In this document: positions 39,801 through 50,126 of the stretch, piece after piece
How the letters are laid out: each line of letters starts with the position of its first letter
Numbering within the stretch: the stretch's first letter is position 1
Source: Mesostigma viride
Lineage: Eukaryota > Streptophyta > Mesostigmatophyceae > Mesostigmatales > Mesostigmataceae
Direction of reading: 5' to 3'
DNA: 64,000 bases
NCBI GenBank assembly: GCA_009746045.1
Contig: RPFO01000123.1
Location: forward strand, 2,030,713 to 2,094,712
Translations under genes and position numbers: made by a program
The notes under the pieces: generated by a model
The model's input: the letters and a program-made list of their open reading frames with translations, nothing else
What the model was told of the DNA's origin: nothing
The model's database searches: none

Positions 39801-40632
39801 GGAGCCACACGAAGTGGCGGTGGCGCCTTCTGGTCTCTCCGGCCCCGTGGACAATATGCTGGAGTACGGCACAGTGCTTATGGGTGAGTCCCTTCACTTG
39901 GTGGCAGAGCTGCTGCCACGGTGCCGTTACTTGGGGGAAAGAGAGATACTTCCTCGACTCGCGGTCGCGGTGGCTGATGTTACCCCCACGCCCCGATGGT
40001 GCTTGGTCCGTGACCTGCTTGACTTGATGACGATGGAGGGTGCGCTGCGCCGACCATTGAGCTGCCTCGCCCTCCTGTGTGCCAGGTGGCGGGCGTTTGC
40101 CGATGTCAGCGGCAGTGGGAACAGCCCGCCCACCTGCACCCTGGGGGAGGCGGACTTGACCATCGCACTCACGCGCCTGCCAGAGAACCTGGCATGGGTT
40201 GTGGGGACCCTGGAAGCCCCTGATGGCCCTGGGAGAAAGGGGCACCTTGCGGAAGCTGGTTCGGGATCCACTACCCAGGGTGGGCGAGAAAGTGGCTGCG
40301 GTGGCAGAGCCTTTACTGGTGGCTCTTTCGGACATCAGCAGGGAGGATCAGGTGAGGCAATGGAGGTAGTCCGACGGCTGCTGGAGGTGGCATCCAGGTG
40401 GGTCCTGTCGGGTACATCGGTGCCCGGCATGGCGGCAAGTCCTGGGAGCAGTGCGGGCGGTGGACATGGACCCAAGCGGGCATGGGACGACCATGACCTG
40501 GTGCTGAGCGTCATCCTCCCTTGCATCAACATGCTGAGACGCTGGCTGCCCAAGGAGCTGGAAAGAAGCTTAATGGCACTCAATGGTGCCCTTTGCAGGC
40601 AGGGAATCCAGGCCGCCATGCAGACTTGTTAA
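30877..40632 (+). CDS. RST1: RST1/FOCAD-like protein (DUF3730 family)
   Basis: 3,251 residues from the ATG at 30,877 (MARRDEST); the frame opens slightly earlier but without an ATG. RST1 in Arabidopsis links the cytosolic RNA exosome to the SKI complex, and FOCAD is the animal homologue. Blocks resembling RST1 are VQRYAIRGIF (about 22), LSREAIQTCL, ALEPFLTFALLE (about 200), LLYALPALA...GVRLLCRLW (about 860-910) and DVCKHSGPKGVQLV...DELDFYAAW (about 1,018-1,075). The protein is large, helical and HEAT-like, with long Gly/Ser/Ala-rich inserts (about 580-720 and 1,290-1,330) and an Asn/Thr run (about 2,130-2,160). It is nearly twice the Arabidopsis length (about 1,840). No intron interrupts the 9.8-kb frame, unlike p23 nearby; short in-frame introns within the inserts cannot be excluded. 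Confidence 0.82.
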   Translation: MARRDESTSALLGKLNVNHETVQRYAIRGIFAAYKSPASLDRQPSGENTGLSREAIQTCLAGGSPAVVEEVALGILVHLEKSPAPYDKDGYSYDLNSALDDFLVQLPGAAAPVVPALVNSIGDLLNSAIAASLTSASEPRPYTCSSHPLTRCLLSCATCQALLLAQVEKILLQAPKHACVRNRPDLARRAAFTALLALEPFLTFALLEPAPPLERSGVPPLLLARLLRVAGSSRPARDPLLTFLCCSWPLMLAPGDPTRLWALEAASDVVDVMLAHTHRDPSFVTPSDHAQTLAHPFPGGAGLAAPVVALLVNLCRECRRAEASLLPTLQQLCRLVAQVSQQGQPGAAAALLLPHVTTLGLLSLAATGAERELLLWLVLQAVLLGGRGLSAGGVSGSTHARPGSGAHASMPNGPSVPNDPSTSIAAAGSGGGACEVPGIQGVLPSPLPVSLALLMLPAIHAVTLPSVREGGGGDGRGSKACGRGRALLRRVEQLIADVPCRPCRQRSSKPAYSPATTTPVQASKGSTTPAAASSSAHPVAAGAPTGPPGGGAAPWPTPWLWHFDGDARALELLLLRLWWGDGGGGGGGDGGGGGGGGGDHSDGGWQQGGPAYMSERGGSGSQSTRGGQQGRGRLLGEVVPLRDGYGSQRFAQGGRGARGGQGGDWEHDEPGGAHLAVRWLEMVAAGGQGKGGGAGSQAGSDPSRPSGGADGSRSSKCKGGAGAGAPVSHAVPDLPPLPRSLLGMTRPTQLSVIISALTLHPCPSVRQTCGGAMEAVARCDPLQGVSLVPVALRAIRHAVDAMRGVHEQAAQDATPPATGPPWCEREVGSRLSAAALEQSSGPTSVRQQRRLRQEQLVALRLLYALPALAQHPACVAPVLCALQPMLDPSAHPTLQAVGVRLLCRLWQSTGRLFPALAACLAPSEVERVNRAAGAAASLARSQGDEGQGCQGDQGPGVRAMPPGVAPGAAGEKPSAVLADEPLPWMVDPSVASINDGGGGQRSLYPEDDLLLALAASVCDVCKHSGPKGVQLVKSIQALLVAGTQPGHRTPSVAAVALDAIYELTCADELDFYAAWRVVTKRVPFPPPPGPIGVSYARFIGLGAEDALDHVPQAAALVKQLWVMAGEGGAAGAEGAPAGSSGMRGRGGGAQFAGGGSSGELSSVAHAAASKDGSTSNLRADGPDEPFLSLSQSMAAAAVRAEALASLGRFPLELIARVARETEEPEEGPASTNQDRGAVTDTSSAAGSSGGRSRKQGGGGGGDGAIPVGTATEVVATSSAATSLACWSRYLQPLLRERVQACAPACVRLAVMALEAEHAERRRVVGAAGSIPGRRGASTGAQTHTQALRVLAEAVGWITGTGRTGCGGRQVRRKKALASLPDEGGQPQGSECPEARLVSCTLEGGPGLAMSEPAQPGVGKREKEKGGKDKGGRSSSKASASAALARMSALATLQMQYLHTLEDAARDMPWGQDKGDWLHAPLALHVCCCYVQRWYGHVVAAAGTLSANELDRFSQPVEGEAAEGGTQGDGGGGEKWDWPLAEGGDVSGGDGSGEWARDSDRRATTAMPSGAPARATGDKRGEGASESAAASLACPVAVACRLLRDLRTLRERTEAPAVGEVATLAMAALCMCLPPSAHVLVAATVDYLMARMEGGRAGAGGGSGAHGVSSAGGLPPLWESSACSAALGWAVHGLHVTDWARRVRVMRGLMRVNGGSVPGGSTGAGGRDARHPGRRSIAPGDASGAVQLASAVGLGWFVGGLQSLDASDASTADVIAPVTTVADASVPMQQASETSPHADTSPTRSGCAGSSAREGVGGDGSLDSACDRDATSPSSSSSLSLSTRVPERHLMRDVVGLALSKVSAGLRAMAAHASPQLASMHARLASLLDIVYRSGDNAGATQQGLFSHGGGGSIAAPGITLQGGWGAASTRAGGAAMESPRMEKGAEDEEGAASLAPLHPDWHMLAGMLMLAYAVPALERAHERPLMRALLAFFTEAATIAAPPDDIVPAPTANNSRLASGAMDTHTLPTGASRHSDGTATRESDGHPGGAGGRNAGSSHGPPGSPSPKQASCDSHEQRAPSALEAAGSSGAVLALGACVAMGPLVLACHRLGMLPRDRLDACLDALARVVSATTATAAATITTTNNTKKDNSSNNNNNNVVPTDHAGGRVLRPRCASSGGISAALFAAAACATGTVLHGVLCDGHVAPLGRVREVVSAVARGAGDVWPPGYRQGALMALGEALGAGALLLDPVNAGALVRRMQPPGWEDQEPKGEGTDVRVLTGPLLSPDGGGGCAGDVLAVVQMLAERAQYEADARVGRRAALTLALLHEAIGGAGEEGGRGGGGAGVGRPGARLPVALGSPMEVAVPTASGEEGGESNARVVPMRPLQSLPEDSPMRQLALFVLSTISSLTQVSASSLATTAAPAAQAGEDRNEGNASLAVERQPEVDPGAPPGLSVCFSSEGRTDIPAIIVPSCMPAAAPPSPPPTGVGQPSHPATAPSSPRPPTNLPLLLARLEAALVALTHAHRLPATNWASPLRSLLRLRASRLQPPAPVGHSSGHCSEARDSSAHPPGAPETMAPVTALTTSTREGTHAPGGCGEEAGLSGCGGRNPQATRWAGTLDACKVAGIRLMLAHASTVPAFVGVLDEEASLARLRTQASHTALCEMMRAMPALLALFSPARGRTLLADATKLVLEGLPAVVPPDEIASWSNKDLLSRALEKGAAGDTGGYGSERSRLLRVALWDGFRAVFVSASTDTQRGITSPVTAAVSGGMGCVRKLLSPLLAVQGLLDGGWLDLQAVGGRAHADHHAHSGTLTTDLALLGGEWEAAAACLLAAVAHREREVLQEMLPIWGPPFWLLRACPDCPQGENASEAVATDLARFAWSAGQLFDVTRSTVFRCLKCALQFWPQVRACLMRCHLVSLWAASSAGKAHPRVSYGVYSPLACSAVPLTASSPVPLSSSLLSPFPVGRLEPHEVAVAPSGLSGPVDNMLEYGTVLMGESLHLVAELLPRCRYLGEREILPRLAVAVADVTPTPRWCLVRDLLDLMTMEGALRRPLSCLALLCARWRAFADVSGSGNSPPTCTLGEADLTIALTRLPENLAWVVGTLEAPDGPGRKGHLAEAGSGSTTQGGRESGCGGRAFTGGSFGHQQGGSGEAMEVVRRLLEVASRWVLSGTSVPGMAASPGSSAGGGHGPKRAWDDHDLVLSVILPCINMLRRWLPKELERSLMALNGALCRQGIQAAMQTC

Positions 40633-41444
40633 ATGCATGTCTGCATCCATGCGCCGCCATGAGATGGGCTGTTGTCAGGATAGTCTCCCGTTAGTGGAGT
40701 GGTGCGGGGCTAATGCAGCCCTGAGGTTGGCGGGGCGAGGAACTTCATGTATCCTCACTTTTCAACTATTCTCTAAGGTCTACCTCATCCACTAAGGTCT
40801 ACTGCAGCCTAGAGCACGAGCTGGCCCCCACAAGTAATCCACACAAGGCTCGTGCGGTTCTACTACTGGAGCCCTTGGTGCGCAACTCTCTCCTTCAGCA
40901 TGGGTACCTGTGGGGGGTGGGGGGTGGGCAGGGGGAGGGGCACGGGGACCGTATAGACTTCCCATGAAATTCAGCCACACACACTCAAGCTGTCCTGTAT
41001 CTTGTTTGTTTTAATTTGCTTTTTTTCCATATAACAGAGAGGTCAATGTGCCCCCTGTCGTCATTGAGCTGGTCACTAAGCATATGTGCAGGGCCCAGCC
41101 GGTGTCTATACGTCGCAGCCGGGCCTAAGGCCTTCCTGCGGGAGGAGGCATCATGGTGAGAAAGGACGTAGTTGCTATTTACTGCAAGGCAGCTTTGGAC
41201 GCATGTATCGCAGCATGGTGTATGTGGTGTTCACACTGAGCTGGACAATCACTGGCCGCGCTAGGAACAACACCACTGACCATCATGCAACAATGATTTT
41301 AGATGTGTGCCCTGCCGGGGGGCTTAAGACCAGTTGGCGAACCAGGTAGACACCTCCTCCTATGGCAGGGCCCCCTCGTCCCCTCGCCACCCACTGGCCG
41401 ACTTGCACGCGCCCCGCTGCGGTCGACGCGGCGCGACCCGGCCC
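40633..41444. other. 3' flank of the RST1-like gene; nothing else recognised
   Basis: It begins with the presumed 3' UTR. I see no TGTAA, the usual chlorophyte polyadenylation signal. A G-rich stretch lies at 40,910-40,945 and a T-run at about 41,021. No credible ORF. Confidence 0.45.
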
Positions 41445-41895
41445 TATTAATTAATTAACTAATTAATTAATTAATTAATTCATTAAGAACTGATAACTCC
41501 GTTGGGAGTGTATGTAGCACATATCCCTGAGAAGGGGCATATGGCTTGTAATACATTCTGGCTACTTCCTGCACTTGGGTAGGGTGTAAACAACACAAGC
41601 TCTGGGTGCACAAAGTGCACCTGTGCACACCACCATGATGTATCAGAGCTCAGAGGCCTGGCATGGAATGGAAGATCATCATGGCTAGACAATGGCTAGG
41701 GCATGGCGTCTCAGGAGAGAGTAGCTCTCTGCATGGGCACAGCATAACTAAATAAAGCTAGGCCGATCACATCTGCCCAGGTCTGGCACATGGATTCTAA
41801 AGGCACACATGTACATGGCTTAATCATGCATGTAAGTCATCAGCTGGTATGGGGCCCGTAATAGGCGTACATGTACAAGGCCACGGTGGCTAGGC

Positions 41896-44746
41896 CTTTT
41901 TCGACGCCCTCAAGGAGGAGGCCAACATCCCAGCTCGGCACTTCCTGGTTATGCTGCTCGACGCCAACGCCACGCTGCCAGTTGGCACTGGGGGCGCTCA
42001 TTACTCCCCAACCAACACGTCAGCCAACGGTAACACGCCTTTATTTGCGAATCTGCTGGCAGAATCTGCGCTGGTTGCATGCAATGCTTGATGCTTCTTT
42101 CGCAGGCCCCGCTGAGCAGCTGGCCACCTTTTTTGGGCCGTCGGATCGGGTGGTGCGCCTTGACTATATCTGCGTACGTCGGGCTCAGCGCCCCTCAGTC
42201 GTCGATGCTCGCGTCCTGCAAGATTCTGTCAGCACGGTGGAATCTGATCACCGTCTTGTGCTCGCTCGCATCAGATTGCGGTTTCCTGGGGTGAAACCGT
42301 CGCGACAGCTGGCGCCTGAGTCAGCCAGATCTGAAGGTGCTCCGGATTGTGCTGAAGGATGCCGACAAGATGTCAGCAGCAGAGCAGGCCGCTATGTCGC
42401 ACAGGGATGATTTCCTGGCCGTCTTCGACGCCCGAGGCAGCCGACAGCAGAACTTTACACGCCATTCCGCCGCCGGGTGATATTTCAGTGATCCTCCGCG
42501 GTGTCGCTGCCAAGTATCGCCTGGCTGCCCGCACCCTCCCCACCTTGCCTCCGCGCCGACAGCTTGCAGTGTCCACCGTCACGCACCGACAGTGGTCGCC
42601 GCCAGGCAGATGCTCAGTCCCGGCCGCAACAGGGATCCGATCGCCAAACCTGGGCTGCAAGCAGCTCTGAGGGCCGCCTACGAGCAGGCTGAGAAGCCCG
42701 GCAGATGCTCAGCAGATGGTCAAGGACCTGCGCAGCTGCCAGCAGAAGCACGACGGCAAGGGGGCCTGGCTCTGGTACAAGCGCCTCGGGCACCCGGACG
42801 GCCTCGGCCGGCCCCACCGCCACGCCGCCCCCGGCGCCCCAGCCAAGCGGCTTCGTACCTGGGCCACGGCCACGTGCGGCTGAGGTCGTGGGGACAGCTG
42901 CGCCGCCCCCGCCCCTGCTCCCAGCCGCCGCCGCCCGCCCGGCCGCCCTGGCCGGCCCCGCTGGGCCCCCGGCCCCGCCTAGGTCAGCGGCGGACTACCT
43001 AGTCCCCCCGCTGGTCGGCCCACTTGGTGACCCGTCTGACATGCCTCCTTTCACCTCTCGCGAGGTCACGGAGGCGGTCCAGCGCCTGCGTTATGACGCA
43101 GCCACCGGCTCCGACGAGATTCCTGCCGCAGTTGTAAAACTTGCAGCCGAATTCGAGGACACAGGTGTTATGCTGCTCTTCCGGGACATCTGCAACCGCC
43201 TTCTGCTGTCGTCGCAACCACCCCCAGCGGCCTGGCAACACAGTTTTCGCACGATGCTGTACAAGAACAAGGGGTCGCCTGCCGACCCCGGCAACTACAG
43301 AGGGGTGTCGGCATTCAAAGTGCCCCCCTCAAGCTTCTTATGCGGCTCATCCTGAACCGCCTGCGCACGGCCCTGGACGGTCACCTCAGCGAGACTCAGC
43401 ACGGCTTCCGTTCAGGTCGCAACACAGTACAGGCGCTTTTCGCTACTCGCCGACTGGTGGAGGAACTGCAAGTCTGCAACGCCTTCAGCCTGGTGAGTCC
43501 CCTTTGCACCTTGTGCTGGTGGACTTCATCAAAGCCTTCTCGATTCGGTTTTCTGGCCTGCCCTTTGGGACATCCTCGAGCTGTTCCGGATCCCCCGCCC
43601 CCTGATTGCTGTTATCCGCAACCTGTATGAAGGGTCCACCACTTCGGTGCGCACCTCTTACGGGACCACGCCACCATGCCCTTTACAGAAGGGAGTGTGG
43701 CAGGGCTGCGTGCTGTCGCCCTACCTGTTCATTATTGTGGTCGAATACGTAATGATTCAGGCCGGCGCGCAAGCGATTTGCCCGCGCATCGTGGGTAGGG
43801 AACCAGGGGTGCAGGTTGCTAACAAATTCTGGCATGGCGGTGCGGACACGGAGATTCGGCTGGCCGACATCTGACATCTACGCAGACGACACCACCCTCT
43901 TCGAGGACACTGGGCACGTGCAGACATGGCTTGAATGCCTGGCTATCGAGGCCCGTGCAGTGCATGGGGCTTGAGGTCAGCAAGAAGACAGAGGCCCTGG
44001 CGGTTGGGCTCACCCACTCACCGCCGCCCCTCTATCTCCTCGACGGCTCTCAAGTCCTGTATCGGGACCGCGTCAAGCTGCTGCATGGCAGCCTGCTCCC
44101 CAGCTGCGAGGTTGATGTGGACCATCGCATCTCCCTCGCCTGGCACGCTTTACGCCAGTACCGGGCCCTGTGGCGCAAGCCCCTGGGCAAGATCGAGAAA
44201 CAGGACCTGTTCAAGGTCCTTGTCCTTCCTGTTCTCACGTATGGGGCCGAGACGTGGACCCTCACCGCCGACCTGGCCCGCAAGCTGGACGGCACGGTCA
44301 CCAACATGCTGCGTTCCATTTTCAGAGTAGGATATGCTGCTCATGTCCGCAATGAGGACCTGTACCAGGGCATGCCATATATCACCAGCACCATTAAGCA
44401 GCGACGCCTGCAGCTAGTAGGGCACCTAGCTCGCACCAACCAGGTAGACACCTCACGTGGCCCCCCCGCAGGACTGCGCCCAGCTCAGCCTGGCCGGCAC
44501 CTCCTGACGTGGGCCGGGCCCAGTGATGTTAGACGCCGCAAGGCCCGCACCTTCAAAGAACAGCTAGTAGAGGACATGGGGGGCCTAGGCCTCCCCGTGA
44601 TTTGGAAAAAGATGATGGACAAGGCCAAGTGGGCCCAGGTCATAGAGGACAACGAGCCCCCCCCAGTGGGGAAGCGCCCGGCCGCGTGTGCAAACCCGTG
44701 GGAGGCACGCCAGACAGCTCCCCTAGGGCAGCGTGCAGCTGTCTAG
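41896..44746 (+). pseudogene. LINE ORF2 remnant, many frameshifts
   Basis: Recognisable blocks in order: HFLVMLLDANATLPVG (endonuclease, about 41,938), VRLDYICV, VESDHRLVLARI, then VQRLRYDAATGSDEIPA, ETQHGFRSGRNTVQALF, VWQGCVLSPYLFIIVVEYVM and YADDTTLF (about 43,880). The intact C-terminal frame at 43,931-44,746 contains VLPVLTYGAETWTL and LLTWAGPSDVRRRKA. It differs from the full LINE by many substitutions, so it is another, older subfamily. Confidence 0.82.
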
Positions 44747-44927
44747 ATAGATGTTGTAGTTAGAATGCTGTTAGATAGATGTCTTAGGTAGCTGATGTAG
44801 ATAGATTAGACCGGTAGGACTGTTTGCACCCATCCATCCATCCATCGGGGTTAACTGATGCTCCGTGACTCCCCAACGGGAGCACGAGTCTAATTAATTA
44901 ATTAATTACTTAATTAATTACTATTCT
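41896..44927 (+). mobile_element. 5'-truncated LINE (family A) inside a family B element
   Basis: It begins inside the endonuclease domain, carries the reverse transcriptase and 3' UTR, and ends with the hairpin within 44,859-44,888 plus a TTAA tail. I found no convincing target duplication. Confidence 0.8.
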
Positions 44928-45984
44928 ACACCACTACTGCTGTATTCCCCTAAGCTGGCCGTGTCTGGAGGTGCTGGGGCAGCGGGGGTCGCTTGCCAGG
45001 GCTTGTGGCCGACGTAGATGGCCGCCCCCTTCCAGTACACCGGCTTCCCCGCCGCGGTCTGCCGGAGCTGCCGGAGGTAGGTCGGCCATAGCTCCCGTCG
45101 CCATTGTTGCTGCGCCAGGGTCAAGTCGTCGTCCAGGGTGTAGTGAGTCTTCTCGAGCCGCTAGCTTGCGGCGTCTGAGAAACGAAATCTTGTCCGCCGG
45201 GTTCTCAAAGATGATCGCAGAAGCGGAGGCGCCCCGGTCGATGTCGCGGAGCTGGGCGCCGGTGATGGCGTTGGTGGTGGGGGTGGTGGCGGTGGAGGAG
45301 GCGAGGAGGGTGGAGGTCAGTGGCGGTGGAGATGGTGGAGAGCTAGGGGAAGCTCGGCAGCCAGCATGCTGCTCACTTCCCCTTAACTGCCACATCTGCA
45401 GCAATGGGGGCCACGTGCTGCGCGAGGGCCTCCTTAATTATACAGTAAGGAGTGAGCGGATGGAGGATTCGGTCAAGGTGGTGGTGAGGGGCTTGGGGGG
45501 CCAGAGCTCCTCGATGGAGCGTCCGCAAGGAGGGAGAAGAGGGCGTATATCTGCAGTCGCGGGGGCGAGAGGCGGTGATCGGATGTTTTAGTATCAGTAT
45601 GGGCGCTTCTGAAAAAAGGCATCGCGGAGGCGACCCTAGTGGAAAAGCTGCTGGCACAGTTCAGTAAGCGATCCCTATAGAACACGTAGCCCATGAGGCT
45701 GTTGTGGTTCAGTGATCTTATCAAAAAAGCCGGGCTGCCGGCTGGCGTCAAAGTCGAGCTCGTCCGGGTTCGACTCGGCATGCAGGGCGACTGCGCTTGG
45801 GCTCAGGCGACGCTGCGGGCGAGGCGAGCCCGCGGGGCTGGGCGATCACTAGGGCTTGGCTAGTGGCGCCGCTGCCTTCGGGGCCTGAGGGCGCGAAGAG
45901 TGCAGTCGAAGCTGCAGACGTATGATTTTCAGGGCTGAGCGCAGCCGCCAGGCTGCGTTGCGCGGAGGAGCGTTTGCTCGTCAT
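44928..45984 (-). pseudogene. Family B ORF1, frameshifted
   Basis: The start at 45,984 (MTSKRSSAQRSLAAALSPEN) is the cleanest N-terminus of this family in the window. SPEPKRSRPA follows, then EQHVAPIAADV, NPADKISFLRRRKL and LTLAQQQWRRELWPTYLRQL with GHKPWQATPA at the end. Indels break it into at least five frames. Confidence 0.7.
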
Positions 45985-46120
45985 AGTATTGCATTATTGC
46001 TTCGGAAAAATATATCAGTGTGTGCGTCTTAGAATGACGAAGCGACCGTGATATTCGATCACGGCCGAATTTGGTGCCCAATTAAACAAGGGGGGTACTG
46101 AAAACATACATATCAGACAC

Positions 46121-46574
46121 CTCACGTGGCCCCCCCGCAGGACTGCGACCAGCCCAGCCTGGCCGGCACCTCCTGACGTGGGCTGGGACCAGTGATGTTA
46201 GACGCCGCAAGGCCCGCACCTTCAAAGAACAGCTAGTAGAGGACATGGGGGGCCTAGGCCTCTCCGTGATTTGGAAGAAGATGATGGACAAGGCCAAGTG
46301 GGCCCAGGTCATAGAGGACAACGAGCCCCCCCCAGTGGGGAAGCGCCCGCGTGTGCAATCCCGCGGGAGGCACGCCAGATAGCTCCCCCTAGGGCAGCCA
46401 GCGGCTGCCTAGATAGATGTTGTAGTTAGAGTGCTGTTAGATAGATGTAGTATGTAGCCAATGTAGATAGATTAGACCGGTAGGCATGTTTGCACCCATC
46501 CATCCATCCATCGGGGTTAATGCTCCGTGACTCCCCAACGGGAGCACGAGTCTAATTAATTAATTAATTAATTA
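46121..46574 (+). mobile_element. 5'-truncated LINE (family A) 3' end with 9-bp duplication
   Basis: ATCAGACAC at 46,112-46,120 and 46,575-46,583 flanks 454 bp that are nearly identical to 44,450-44,927. The fragment has the end of ORF2, the 3' UTR, the hairpin within 46,521-46,550 and a TTAA tail. Confidence 0.88.
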
Positions 46575-46583
46575 ATCAGACAC

Positions 46584-49500
46584 TAACGCTGAAAATTTCC
46601 AAAGGTTGGCCCTTGGACCCTACCTACCTAGCTTTCGGGCGCTTTACATAGCAAAACCTTGTGAAGCCAGGAGTTCTGGGGGTCGAGATAGGGAGCAAAA
46701 TGATCAGCTCCGCGAGCTATACCATTTGAGCATATTGGTGTATGGGAAAATTCCGGTTTTCTAAAATGGGTCGTTGGCCGGCGCTACGCGATACTGGCAG
46801 GGCGCCGCGCTAGGGATAGCCGACGCCTTGTAGTGGTGGCAGACGGCAGCATACTTCCGTGCGCCTAGGGGCAGTACCATCTTGCGGGCAACCCCCCCCC
46901 CCCTCTATGGTACCTGCCAAAAATTTGACTGGAGATTTGGGTTCAGCTCGCCAAGTGCTATCAGTTTGTGCGCCGGGTCAAACCGCGTTTCAAAATTCCC
47001 GGACCATACAGGGAGCTAGCAGAGAATCCAAGTGTTTTGTTGTAAAAACACCATATCGGCCCGCGGCACCCTACCTCCCTACCCTTTAAGTTAACGGTTT
47101 TTGAGGCTCTGTAAGTTGTAACTTCTAACCTAGGTCCCCTGGGGTAAGTACTGCGACCAGTGGCAAACATATGCTTGTTTTCGCGAGATCTACTCGAATT
47201 TGAAGCGTTGTGTAAAATTTGTTGTTTTCCAGTACCCCCCTTTAGCATAGTACCCCCCATTAGCATAGTACTCCGTGGCATGCCTTTGCGCATGACACGC
47301 AAGTACTTACTTACTTACTTACTTAGTACCCCCCTTCCAGCCCAAACGTGAAAGTTGTGAGCTCCGCCGTCAGCTATGGCTACCTCGTGGCTCGGCTCGT
47401 CCTGGGATGAAATGCGGTGTGAACCCGGCTCCAATGGCCGGGCGCTACACACCGGCCGGTACCCAGACTTGAACAAATCCAAGCCAAACGCGGCTAGACC
47501 GTGGAACCAAACCAACGGAACTGAACCGGACGCAAATGATTCGGTGAACAGCCGTTTATCGAGTGCGCGGACATAAATGATCACGGATGCACGTGACACA
47601 TGTCCTCAACGAGCTGCTCTTTGAAGGTGCGGGCCTTGCGGCGTCTAACCTCATCGATAATATTACGCCACTACATGCCTCTGTACCCACATGGCTCACA
47701 AGTATTACTGGAATTCTGGCACGGAGACATGCCGTAGCCATTATCATTGCATCCAATATTAGTAGAAAATGATTTATTCTTGTGTGCGGTTGCTTTGTTT
47801 CCATGTACACTAGGGTACCAACAAATGGGTAAGCAACCAGCATTGGTATCAATATCATTTTCAGCTCTAGGACTAGCCAAAACCGATTCAAGCTCCAAGA
47901 CAATGGCTCATAAATATCAGTGTGAACTGATTGGACGGATGTATATCACCCAAAGAACAGTGCGCTGCTAAGACAGGTACATACGGTGCCTAGCTGACGT
48001 GGTTTGTCAGCTGCACCACGTGGATGCTGTGGATTACCACAATGCCCAGAACAAACTGGCAGAGCCGGCTACAGCAGGTACAAAGAGATTATGTAAGCCC
48101 ATACAAGCGCGTAACACTTTCACCAGCATCAGTGCCAGTCCAAGAATGGCAGTAGCATTCCCCTGACACCGAGCCATCTGCAGCGCATCTGGTTTACTAG
48201 CCCAGCGGGCAAGAACAAAACGTCAGTAGAGTGGATCATCCTTTCCATCCTCTCTGCGCCTTCAGGGCAGCTCCTCACCCGTCTTTAGCAAGTAGCGGAC
48301 CTGTTTTGGCGTGGCACAGCAAGGAAGCAATATACAACCATTCACGGAGCACTACAGTAAGAAGGGAGAACAGGTACGTAGCTGACCCTCAGCAAGTATG
48401 CACGCATGCCATTCAGGCGGGCAGTACGGGTGAAGTACATGCACCTTGATATTTGCATCCAGCCAGGCTAGCATTGTAAAGCTTTGCGCCATGCATGCGC
48501 ACAAAAAACAAAGACCAATGAACCCCACCTCGATTCGTGACACCAGCACATAATTCCGTGTCCCTGGCACACCCTGCCACTGTGACCAGAGCTCACGCGA
48601 TTAATAATTAACGCAAATTTCGCCGTGCCAAAGACACGAGCCCCAATGCCCAGCGAATCTCCGCTCAAGGCTGCCAATTTAAGGATATCTGCTATCAGGT
48701 AACAGCACCTACGCCAGCTAGTAGGCCTGCCAACCGGCCACCATCTATACTACAGGAAGCCAAACCAACATTAATTCTTCCCACTGGAGCAACATGGGCA
48801 CACGTCCATGTGCCAGAGCTTCCCAACGGTACTCCCATCTTACGCAGGAAAGCCGCCACATGCTCACAGCATTCACCAGGCAATGCAGAAACCACGGATA
48901 CCGTTTGGCCGCGCCTGCATGGCTCATGCCTTGACCGATGTTGGCCTGGACCAACATCCGATGAGATGGCATGGTATGCCTATATCCCATGCACTAGTGA
49001 TCAGAACAGTGCAGGAACACGGCATTCTTAATAGGGCCATGGCACATGGCACGAAAAGAGGGATGTGGCCTGCCGCATTCAGCGACACCTCACGACATGT
49101 GCGAGCACACGGCACGCTGTGGTGACAACACCTTGTGTTGGTGACCAGGGATGGGAGAGGGGCGACAGAGAACGACACGACCCCAGCACACTAGAGTATA
49201 GCAAGTAGCTTATGGAAGACCATCTTATCGACATGACATGCCCAGCGCATCCCCCTGTACATGCTAGTGGTACGCCATGACCAGCACTGACCTATCGGCG
49301 CCCCCCTTTCATGCCACCTCTCCATGCCGCCTCCCAATGACAGCCCCGCCCGACCAATAGAAGTTGTATCCTGCTGGGAATGCAGTCCTAGCGCACTACC
49401 CTGCCTAAATGCTGCCACCCCTATAACGATGCTGACATGCCCTGCTCCTGGCATTGACATGCTGCACACGAGCTGACTACTTCTGTGTATGCGGCAGCAA

Positions 49501-50126
49501 CCATAGGCTTGGAGGATGCCTATGGCAAGTGAGCACTTGTCACCCTGTCCACACACATTGCACATTGGAAGGATGCCTGGCCATACAGAGAAAGGTTTCT
49601 CAGGTGCGATCCCAGCCGTCCTGGCAGAAGCCAGGGTGCACGTTCCACGGCCCACACATACTAGAGCATGCTCTGCTTTTTTACTATGGCAGCCTTTTGT
49701 TTCAGTCAACGAACACCAACAGCTACTGGCATGGAACAGGTTGTCCGGGTTGGGTAGCATGCAGCCACCTAGCCGAAAATACGGAGCCATGCCCCTGTTC
49801 CTTCACTCCCTCATTCAAGCCTGCTCATAAGGTTAAGCAGTGGTGGGCACCGTCCATTTGAAATTTAATCCCGCACCATCACCACGTTTCATGGCATCTG
49901 GCCTCTTACATACTCCCAACGACACATAACATGCCACTTTATTTCTGAACTCCCGACCTATTCTAACATGAAGTGCCTCTAAGAATTGAGATATTTGGTG
50001 GCCTTTCCATGACGTCACAAAATGAAACAATGGTTATGATTAAAATCTTAGCAGGAAGGCACAGGACCACCTAGCCATGCAGACCCTGTGTTATCTGACC
50101 GCAAGCGAGCGAGCAGGCGTACACAC
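46584..50126. other. Mostly unassigned; short LINE and family B relics
   Basis: 47,310-47,330 is a short (CTTA)n run. 47,345-47,400 matches the family B 5' end (AGCTCCGCCGTCAGC). 47,600-47,645 matches the LINE ORF2 end (complement). The rest has only short frames without motifs. The last exon or exons of the rpl24 gene should lie here, but I could not locate them. Confidence 0.45.

Larger units (their letters stand above)
41445..46090 (-). mobile_element. ORF1-only element (family B) split by a LINE
   Basis: Two parts on the minus strand belong together. 41,445-41,895 is the 3' UTR with hairpin ACTCCGTTGGGAGT (41,496-41,509) and a TTAA tail. 44,928-46,090 is ORF1 and the 5' end. A family A LINE lies between. 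The break falls in the 3' UTR just past the ORF1 stop when compared with the copies at 17,6xx and 61,2xx. No ORF2 is present. Confidence 0.75.

Noticed and set aside
41150-41440. Possible LINE relic near GAACCAGGTAGACACCTC
   Set aside because: The match to the family A segment at 44,437-44,455 is under 20 bp and does not extend.
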